Origin: Candidatus Nanopelagicales bacterium
Lineage (GTDB): Bacteria > Actinomycetota > Actinomycetes > S36-B12 > CAIYMF01
Direction of reading: 5' to 3'
DNA length: 64,000 nucleotides
Assembly (NCBI GenBank): GCA_017848795.1
Contig: JAFIHG010000004.1
Location: forward strand, 21,376-85,375
Made by a program: the position numbers and the translations under genes. A model generated the notes under the pieces. That model was not told the DNA's origin and searched no databases. It was given only the letters and a program-made list of their open reading frames with translations. Of this stretch, positions 61,296 to 64,000 are shown piece after piece. Within the stretch, counting starts at the first letter, position 1. Every line of letters begins with the position of its first letter.

Positions 61296-62600
61296 ATGAG
61301 CCGAAGCGCCGTGTGGAGCCTCTACCGGCGCTTGATCCGGGTCGAGGACGAGCAGGAGCAGTTGCCGGAGCCAGCTCGAACGCATGCGGCCTCGAACGCG
61401 CTGCGACAGATCGCGGCCCAAGGGTTGCAGTCCGCCGGCGACCAGGTCGTGAATGCGAAGACCGTACTGCCGTGGCTGCTCAGTGTGCTGGGAGCCCCGG
61501 CGACGCTGCTCGCCCTGCTGGTGCCGGTCCGGGAGTCCGGTTCGATGCTTCCGCAGGCGGCGCTGACACCGTGGTTGCGTCAGCGGCCGGTGCGCAAATC
61601 CGCCTGGGTCCTCGGAGCCGCCGTTCAGGCGGCGGCCGTGGTCGCGATGGCAGTTGTGACAGCGACCGGCAGAGGATGGGTCGCCGGCGTCGGGATCGTC
61701 GCCGCGCTGGCGGTATTCGCCCTGGGACGCGCGCTCTGCTCACTGGCCAGCAAGGACGTTCTCGGGCGTACGGTGTCGCTCGGTCAGCGCGGGCAGATCA
61801 ACGGCACCGTCACCGTGATCGCGGGAATCGTCGCGTTGACACTCGGGATCGCCTTGCAGCGCCTCGGGGACGGCGCGGGAGTAGCCGTACTCGCCGTGCT
61901 GCTCGGTCTCTCCGCGCTGGCGTGGGTGCTCGCGATCGTCGTATACGCGGGCATCCGGGAGCCTGCCGCCGAGCCTGAGCCGGCTGCGCAGACACCAGGG
62001 TGGGTGCGGACGTCGTGGGAGCTGCTGCGCTCGGACCGAACCTTCCGTCGCTTCGTGACCGTGCGTTCCCTGCTGCTCGTCTCCGCGCTGAGCACGCCCT
62101 TCATCGTGGCGATGGGCGTTGCACATGAGGATGCGAACCTGTCGGGGCTCGGCCTGTTCGTGCTGGCGCAGGGCCTCGCCAACCTGCTCGGCGGCCGATC
62201 CTTCGGCCGGCTCGCCGATCGGTCTTCTCGCCGGCTGATGGTGTGGTGTGCCGCTATCGCGTCCGGTGTGATCGTGGTGTTCCTGCTGGCGCAAAGGTTT
62301 CCAGGGCTCGCCGAATCGTCATGGCTGTACCCGGCGACCTACTTCCTGATCGCCGTCGTGCACGTCGGCACGCGGGTGGCGCGCAAGACGTACGTCATCG
62401 ACGTCACGGAAGGCGACCAGCGCACGGAGTACGTCGCCGTGTCCAACACGGTGATGGGTGCGTTGCTGCTCGCCGTCGGCGCCATCACCGGTCTGCTCGC
62501 CACCTGGGGCAACGAATGGGCTCTCGTGCTGCTCGCGGGCTTGGGCTTCGCCGGGGCGCTGCTGGGCCGGGGGTTGCCAGAAGCAGGCGCCCGCGGCTAG
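61296..62600 (+). CDS. MFS permease
   Basis: 434 residues. About eleven or twelve hydrophobic segments. The loop after the second helix is short and basic (LRQRPVRK), and a GRSFGRLADRSSRRLM loop between helices matches the MFS A-type motif. The first 60 residues are hydrophilic and unusual for MFS (VEDEQEQLPEPARTHAASN). No substrate can be named; no regulator or enzyme is adjacent. Confidence 0.8.
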   Translation: MSRSAVWSLYRRLIRVEDEQEQLPEPARTHAASNALRQIAAQGLQSAGDQVVNAKTVLPWLLSVLGAPATLLALLVPVRESGSMLPQAALTPWLRQRPVRKSAWVLGAAVQAAAVVAMAVVTATGRGWVAGVGIVAALAVFALGRALCSLASKDVLGRTVSLGQRGQINGTVTVIAGIVALTLGIALQRLGDGAGVAVLAVLLGLSALAWVLAIVVYAGIREPAAEPEPAAQTPGWVRTSWELLRSDRTFRRFVTVRSLLLVSALSTPFIVAMGVAHEDANLSGLGLFVLAQGLANLLGGRSFGRLADRSSRRLMVWCAAIASGVIVVFLLAQRFPGLAESSWLYPATYFLIAVVHVGTRVARKTYVIDVTEGDQRTEYVAVSNTVMGALLLAVGAITGLLATWGNEWALVLLAGLGFAGALLGRGLPEAGARG

Positions 62601-62774
62601 TCGCCCGACGGGTGGACGCGGACCCGCGCTGACCGAGCGGCGGACCGCACTGGGCTCGACCACCGAAGGGCGCTCGGGCAGGAGTGTGGGGTCGAGGTCG
62701 ACTCCCGGGGGTGCCCTGGAAGGTGAGAACCGAAGAACATCAACGGTTTCGGTGGGTGGCGTGCGGGCCCTTCT
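62601..62774. other. Intergenic region between convergent genes
   Basis: 174 bp between the MFS stop and the HNH gene end. No gene or strong hairpin recognised. Confidence 0.4.
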
Positions 62775-64000
62775 TCAGGGCCGGGTTCGTCGGGGTGGGG
62801 CGATGAACTGCCAATAGTCGGCGGCCAGGGGGCTGATCCCGGGCCGGGCGACGATCTTCCACTGGCCGTCGTGAACCATCCGATGGTGACGCGCGCACAG
62901 GAGAATCAGATTGTCAGGATTCGTCTCTCCACCCAACCACCATTCCAGGACGTGGTGGGGGTGGCAACGGGACACGTCGGCGTAGCAGCCCGGGAAGCGA
63001 CAATGACGATCTCGAAGGGTGAGCATCCGCCACACGCGTGGGGTGACGTGCCGGTGCTCCCGGCCCAGCCAGAGCACCTCCCGCGAGGCCCCGCGCAGCC
63101 TGGCCGCGAGCGTGGAGAGCAGGTCCCCGTCGGCGGGCACCACACCCGTGCCACGTCCGGTGGTGGCCTCGTGTTGCTCATCGAGGGCGCGGGTGATCGC
63201 GAGGGTGATGTCGGCGTCACAGCCCAGGCGGGCGAGCGTGGAGGCCGGCACCAGCGCTGGCTCGCTACCCGGCACGTCGAGGGTGCCGGTGCCGCGGCCG
63301 GCGAGCAGGTCCGCCAACTCCACGGTCAGCACGAGGTGGGGGCGGACCCCGTGGGTGGTGCCGGCCTTGCCGTCGTCGAGGAACTGGCGGGCCAGCTCCA
63401 CCAACGCCAACGCGCGCAGGTGGTCGGCTTTGCCCCGCTGCACCCCCGTGGCCTGCCCGTGCTTGGCGGCTTCGATCGCGGCGTCGGTGGCCTGCTGGTC
63501 GATCTCACCCGTGGTCGGGTCCAGGACCGGCTGCGGGCCCAGCGTCCCGTCCCTAAACCTCCCCTACCGCTCGCTGGCGCTCGCGGCGGGGGCCCAAGTC
63601 CACGATGCGCTCCAGGGCGGTGCTCAAGAGTGCGTCGGACTCGGCTGAGAGCATGCCGCGCACGTCGGTCTCGTTCCCGACGCGGGTCAGGCGCAGGTGC
63701 TGGGCGTGGTAGGCCTCCTGCTCATCAGCGGTGGCCCCGTCGGGGAACACCGTGGCCAGGATCCGGGCGGCGGCGGCGCGGACGTGGTCGGCGTTCTCGC
63801 GCTGTGCGATGTCGAGCAGCACCTGCTGACATTCCCCGAACACCAGCGCGGACACGTCGGGGTCGGTGCGGGTCTTCTTCTCACACGCCACCAGGCCCAG
63901 GGTGATCTCCCGCACCCCCGCCCCCACGATGCGACCGGCGAGCCACGCCGCCCGGGTCGCCGCGAGCTCGGGCCGCTGCAGATCCCGGGAACGCGCGAGC
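62775..64000 (-). pseudogene. DUF222 / HNH endonuclease gene, frame-broken and running off the right edge
   Basis: Two frames together give one DUF222-HNH protein. The upstream piece (64000 to 63553) reads SRDLQRPELAATRAAWLAG and ends LSTALERIVDLGPRRERQR with a stop at 63553. The downstream piece (open from about 63550 to 62775) continues DGTLGPQPVLDPTTGEIDQ and ends in the HNH domain (HCRFPGC, CHPHHVLEWWLGG, NLILLCARHHRMVHDG). A GC-rich repeat (GCTCGCTGGCGCTCGC) sits at the junction, near 63571. DUF222-HNH genes are multi-copy in many actinobacteria. Real frameshift or sequencing error cannot be told apart here. Confidence 0.7.

Noticed and set aside
1..64000. CRISPR array
   Set aside because: No regularly spaced direct repeats with unique spacers; the only spaced arrays are the GGGACG units, which are too close together.

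Overview
The window comes from a high-GC actinomycete chromosome. Codons end overwhelmingly in G or C, starts are often GTG, and neighbouring genes commonly overlap by ATGA or GTGA. The left half carries a block well known from M. tuberculosis (the Rv3193c-Rv3204 neighbourhood): an ATL protein, adnA/adnB, nudC, mycoredoxin, uvrD2, whiB7, an ABC1 kinase, a DUF2342 zincin, a PDZ/Lon-type protease and a UPF0182 protein. Non-mycobacterial genes are interleaved, so this is an actinomycete outside the mycobacteria; the family cannot be resolved by eye.

Region 1 (1-33266) is the conserved chromosome. It starts with a truncated cNMP/CBS protein and a large flippase-like membrane protein, then the base-flipping ATL protein and a lipoprotein. 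The double-strand-break resecting helicase-nuclease pair AdnA-AdnB follows, then an EEP-fold hydrolase, an acyltransferase, an M20 peptidase, NudC, two exported proteins, mycoredoxin and UvrD2. The WhiB7 resistance regulator has a leader with an upstream ORF and an intrinsic terminator, which looks like an attenuator. After it come the ABC1 kinase/ThiF-like pair, a small zinc-ribbon protein, a YgjP-like peptidase, a Nudix protein, the DUF2342 protein, MoaE, the YlbL-type protease, a PPA1309-family protein and UPF0182.

Region 2 (33267-57569) is an integrated element in the 3' end of an initiator tRNA-Met gene. The last 45 bp of the tRNA (33297-33341) are repeated at 57525-57569. The right end carries a tyrosine integrase, a small excisionase-like protein and a HUH-type Rep protein; no conjugation ATPase is visible. 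The main cargo is a tightly coupled five-gene operon (35971-46508): DUF499 AAA+ ATPase, a small unknown protein, DUF1156 adenine-type DNA methyltransferase, a PLD-SNF2 helicase and a small unknown protein. This gene set looks like a modification-dependent anti-phage system. Other cargo is a three-gene HEPN-like operon (35530-34506), a serine recombinase beside paired inverted repeats, two zinc-ribbon membrane proteins, a secreted Ig-like protein, a Schlafen/AlbA_2-type protein and an HTH/membrane-protein pair.

Region 3 (57570-58936) is a short tandem segment bounded by a second and a third copy of the tRNA att repeat. It carries a HigBA-type toxin-antitoxin module and arrays of GGGACG spaced about 10 bp apart near both ends. 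It looks like the remnant of a second element that used the same tRNA site.

Region 4 (58937-64000) holds a DUF4041/GIY-YIG protein apparently separated by a frameshift from its DUF2510 tail, the C-terminal remnant of an AbiEii-like protein, an MFS permease and a frame-broken DUF222/HNH gene running off the right edge.
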